NCBI GenBank assembly: GCA_900553345.1
Contig: USDE01000044.1
Coordinates: 1-9,150 of the forward strand
From: an uncultured Collinsella sp.
GTDB lineage: Bacteria > Actinomycetota > Coriobacteriia > Coriobacteriales > Coriobacteriaceae
Direction: 5' to 3'
Length of the DNA: 9,150 bases
A program made the translations under genes and the position numbers. The notes beneath the pieces were generated by a model. That model searched no databases, had not been told where the DNA came from, and was given only the letters and a program-made list of their open reading frames with translations. Below, in pieces: positions 6,735-9,150 of this stretch (position 1 is the first letter of the stretch; each line of letters opens with the position of its first letter).

Positions 6735-7526
6735 ATGGTTATCAAGACAATCCTGATTTTCCTTATTGCCCTTTTGGGTTATTCCGAGTGGCTGACCGGT
6801 ACGAGCTACCTCCAGCGCCCGATTGTGCTCGGACCTCTGGTTGGCCTTGTCATGGGCGACATGGTGACCGGCACGATCATGGGCGCCACGATGGAGCTTG
6901 CCATGGTCGGCGCCATCTCGGTCGGCGCCTATAACCCGCCCGATACGATTTCCGGCACTATCCTGGGCGTATCTCTTGCCATGCAGGCCGGCGCGGACGC
7001 TTCGGCGGCCCTGACCCTGGGCATTCCTATCGCAACGATCGTCCTGGCGCTCGATACCGCCCTGGGCCAGCCGGTGATGCTGCTGCTGGTGCACCGTATC
7101 GACAAAAACGTCGAGGACGGAGACACCAAGGCCATCACGCGCAACATGCTCATCGCCGGTTACGCGCAGAGCTGGTGCGGCCTGCTGATTATTCCCCTGG
7201 CATTCTTCTTTGGCGCCGATGCCGTTGCCAGCCTGCTCAACATCATTCCCGATTTCGTTCAGACCGGCATGGATGTCGCCGCCGCCTTCTTGCCCGCACT
7301 CGGCTTTGCGATGCTGGCGCAGATGATTATGAACAAAACGGTGGCTCCGTTCTTCTTCGCTGGCTTCTTCCTCGTCGCCTACTTTGGCATTAGCACGACG
7401 GGCGTGGCGATCTTTGCCGCGATCATCGTCGTCGCGATGACGGTTTTGGGCGAGAAGAAAAAGGCGGAGCAGCCCGCAGTGGCAACCGAGGATCCTGCGA
7501 TTGGGAGTGGGTTCGATGAGTTTTAA
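6735..7526 (+). CDS. PTS mannose/sorbose-family EIIC component (set 2)
   Basis: This 263-residue membrane channel subunit has GATMELAMVG at 50-59 and GAYNPPD at 64-70, the same residue positions as in the EIIC of set 1. Hydrophobic segments run to about residue 240, followed by a charged tail (GEKKKAEQP) that ends FDEF. The ribosome binding site TAGGGGC overlaps the EIIB stop codon, so translation is likely coupled. The last 11 bases overlap the EIID start. Third codon positions are more mixed than in the late part of the set 1 EIIC. Confidence 0.93.
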   Translation: MVIKTILIFLIALLGYSEWLTGTSYLQRPIVLGPLVGLVMGDMVTGTIMGATMELAMVGAISVGAYNPPDTISGTILGVSLAMQAGADASAALTLGIPIATIVLALDTALGQPVMLLLVHRIDKNVEDGDTKAITRNMLIAGYAQSWCGLLIIPLAFFFGADAVASLLNIIPDFVQTGMDVAAAFLPALGFAMLAQMIMNKTVAPFFFAGFFLVAYFGISTTGVAIFAAIIVVAMTVLGEKKKAEQPAVATEDPAIGSGFDEF

Positions 7527-8352
7527 GTTTGAGTCTTCCTACGACGGGTTGATTACCCGCGCAGACCTTAAGAAGCTGTTCTGGCGCTCGATTCCCTATG
7601 AGCATTCCTGGAACTACGAGCGTATGGGCCATATCGGCTTTATGTGGGCCCTTATGCCGATTCTTCGCAAGCTGTATCCGCAGGATGCGGACTTTAAGGC
7701 CGCCCTTAAGCGCCATATGGAGCTCTATAACGTCACGCCGTACATCTCGACGCTCCCCATGTCCATCGCCGCTGCAATGGAAGAGGTCAACGCTACTGAC
7801 GATAGCTTTGACACGAGCGCGATCTCAAATGTCAAGCTTGCTTTGATGGGACCGCTGTCCGGTGTGGGCGATGCCTTCTACTGGGGCACGCTGCGAATTT
7901 TGGCAACGGGTGTCGGCACGTCGCTGGCGCTACAGGGCTCTATTCTTGGCCCGATTTTGTTCCTGCTCGTGTTCAATGTCCCTCACTACATCATCCGTTA
8001 CCTGCTGACGTTTGTGGGGTATCGCTTTGGCTCGGACATGATCAGCAAGGTCCAGGAATCGGGCATTATGGACACGATCGTCAAGATGGCCTCTATCATG
8101 GGCGCCATGGTGATCGGCGCTATGACCATGGAGATGGTCACCGTGGACATTCCGCTCATGGTCGGTGCGGGCGATGGTGCTCAGACGCTGGCCGAGCTGC
8201 TCAACGGAATCTTCCCGGGCTTTGTCACGATGGGGCTGTTTGGAATCGTCTATCTCATGCTCAAGAAGAAGATGAATCCGCTCGTGATCATGCTCGTGAT
8301 CCTGCTCGTGAGTATCGCCGGCGCGTTCTTTGGAGTGCTTGGTGTTCAGTAG
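7516..8352 (+). CDS. PTS mannose/sorbose-family EIID component (set 2)
   Basis: This 278-residue membrane subunit partners EIIC. The signature LMGPLSGVGD is at 110-119 and the C-terminus (NPLVIMLVILLVSIAGAFFGVL) is hydrophobic, closely matching the end of the other EIID. The ATG at 7516 lies inside the EIIC end (ATGAGTTTTAA, 7516-7526), with GGGAGTGGG upstream as the likely ribosome binding site. A TTG at 7501 is in frame but would sit too far into EIIC and has no better site. It closes the EIIABCD run and is followed by a terminator-like hairpin before the epimerase gene. Confidence 0.93.
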   Translation: MSFKFESSYDGLITRADLKKLFWRSIPYEHSWNYERMGHIGFMWALMPILRKLYPQDADFKAALKRHMELYNVTPYISTLPMSIAAAMEEVNATDDSFDTSAISNVKLALMGPLSGVGDAFYWGTLRILATGVGTSLALQGSILGPILFLLVFNVPHYIIRYLLTFVGYRFGSDMISKVQESGIMDTIVKMASIMGAMVIGAMTMEMVTVDIPLMVGAGDGAQTLAELLNGIFPGFVTMGLFGIVYLMLKKKMNPLVIMLVILLVSIAGAFFGVLGVQ

Positions 8353-8367
8353 GGCATCCGTCATAAT
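8339..8367 (+). promoter_or_regulatory. Weak promoter candidate before the epimerase gene
   Basis: TTGGTG (8339-8344) and CATAAT (8362-8367) are spaced by 17 bases. The -10 element matches consensus at five of six positions, the -35 at about three. Transcription would begin just before the hairpin at 8386, making that hairpin part of a short leader. Such matches occur by chance, so this is tentative. Confidence 0.22.
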
Positions 8368-8385
8368 GAGAATAATGTAAGAGGG

Positions 8386-8419
8386 GGGCGTCGCGCACAC
8401 TGTGCTGCGGCGCCCTTTT
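8386..8419 (+). terminator. Rho-independent terminator between EIID (set 2) and the epimerase
   Basis: GGGCGTCGC (8386-8394) pairs with GCGGCGCCC (8407-8415), with one G-U pair. GCACACTGTGC inside continues the stem, with a single bulged T at 8406. TTTT follows (8416-8419). The epimerase start codon lies 17 bases after the T-run, the same distance as at the MFS gene. Confidence 0.8.
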
Positions 8420-8436
8420 GCCGAAAGGTGGACAAG

Positions 8437-9150
8437 ATGGAGTATCCGCAGCTTGCCGTCATGAATATCAGCCATCGTTATTTTGACCTTGAGGAATTCT
8501 TTTCTTCGGCAGCGGCCTCGCGCTACACGTGTTGCGAGCTTTGGACCGGGGCGATGCATCTGTATGTCGATTGCCATGGATACGATTCGCTCGAGCAGGT
8601 GCGGGAGCTGTCGCAGCGGTATGGGGTTCGGATTGTAGGGCTTTGTCCCGAACAGAACAACCCCAAGCCGTGGAATATCGCGGCGCGTGGGAATGAGGCG
8701 CGTGCCCGCACGCTCGCGTACTTTAAGAACGTTGTGGATATCGCGGCGGAACTTGGAGCCGAGCAGGTCATGGTCTCGAGCGGCTGGGCATTTTTGAACG
8801 AGCCGATCGAGGACGCGTGGGGTCGCAGCGCCTCGATGCTGCGTGCGATTGCCGAGCATGCGGGAGGGCGCGGCGTGCGACTGGTGCTCGAGGCCCTACA
8901 GCCGGTTGAGTCGATGATCGTAAACTCGGCGGCCGACACGAAGCGCATGATCGAGGCAGTTGATCATCCGGCACTTAAGGCGTGTCTGGATTTGGGCGCT
9001 ATGGCGGTGGCAGGGGATACCATCGACGATTATTTCGATCTGCTTGGCGAAGATGTCGCCCACGTGCATTTTGTCGATGTTGCGGCAGATGGCACGACGC
9101 ATCTTGCCTGGGGTGACGGCGACCGCGATATGCGCGCCGACCTGGATAGG
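8437..9150 (+). CDS. frlC: FrlC-like sugar-amine epimerase (TIM barrel), 3'-partial
   Basis: FrlC interconverts fructoselysine and its C3-epimer psicoselysine, so that both enter the deglycase route. The 238 residues seen here belong to the xylose isomerase-like TIM-barrel (AP endonuclease family 2) fold; about 40 C-terminal residues lie beyond the window. CELWTGAMH (33-41) resembles the IEIWGGRPH stretch of E. coli FrlC, and LVLEALQPVES (149-159) resembles its LILEPLTPYES. Likely metal ligands are Glu152, Asp185 (CLDLGA) and His211 (HVHFVD); the expected last Glu is outside. The ATG at 8437 follows AAAGGTGG. A general sugar phosphate isomerase/epimerase is the alternative, but its place behind a FrlB-like deglycase and a PTS favours FrlC. 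Confidence 0.78.
   Translation, partial: MEYPQLAVMNISHRYFDLEEFFSSAAASRYTCCELWTGAMHLYVDCHGYDSLEQVRELSQRYGVRIVGLCPEQNNPKPWNIAARGNEARARTLAYFKNVVDIAAELGAEQVMVSSGWAFLNEPIEDAWGRSASMLRAIAEHAGGRGVRLVLEALQPVESMIVNSAADTKRMIEAVDHPALKACLDLGAMAVAGDTIDDYFDLLGEDVAHVHFVDVAADGTTHLAWGDGDRDMRADLDR

Noticed and set aside
1..9150. CRISPR array, tRNA, rRNA or riboswitch
   Set aside because: No regular repeat-spacer pattern, cloverleaf or known aptamer core was seen on either strand; non-coding gaps are short.

Overview
The window looks like gut Coriobacteriia DNA, probably Collinsella-like, from about position 1050 onward. The basis is the high G+C, the Shine-Dalgarno sites of the AAAGG/AAGGGG kind, and the gene content. 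In front of it sits about 1 kb of different character: a broken nusA whose protein reads like a clostridial (Lachnospiraceae-type) NusA. The two parts meet in a 57-base gap at 1004-1060. A contig join error is the simplest explanation, and transfer is less likely.

Layout, all genes on the + strand. (1) 1-1003: nusA, missing its first codons and broken by an internal out-of-frame deletion near 626. (2) 1061-3189: EIIB, EIIC and EIID of a mannose/sorbose-family PTS with no EIIA in view, closed by a strong terminator-like hairpin. (3) 3281-4495: a 12-helix MFS transporter. (4) 4496-4665: an AT-rich control region with a perfect 20-bp palindrome, further copies of the same half-site and a consensus -10 box. 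(5) 4666-5727: a two-SIS-domain sugar-amine deglycase of the FrlB/GfrF kind, followed by a terminator-like hairpin. (6) 5822-8352: a complete second mannose-family PTS in the order EIIA, EIIB, EIIC, EIID, followed by another terminator-like hairpin. (7) 8437 to the end: a TIM-barrel epimerase of the FrlC kind, cut by the window edge.

Read together, (2) to (7) are best explained as a locus for Amadori products (fructosamines such as fructoselysine). A PTS would import and phosphorylate the sugar-amine at C6. The deglycase would split it into glucose 6-phosphate and the free amine. The epimerase would bring the C3-epimer (psicose form) into the same route. The PTS would replace the permease and the separate kinase (FrlA, FrlD) of the E. 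coli frl operon, and neither of those is present here. Two PTS sets suggest two related substrates, but the substrates cannot be read from sequence. I recall published work linking fructoselysine use to Collinsella intestinalis, so the general system is probably known. The parts that may be less described are the paired PTS sets, the hairpins placed just before each new module, and the operator cluster before the deglycase.

No tRNA, rRNA, CRISPR, insertion sequence or riboswitch was seen.
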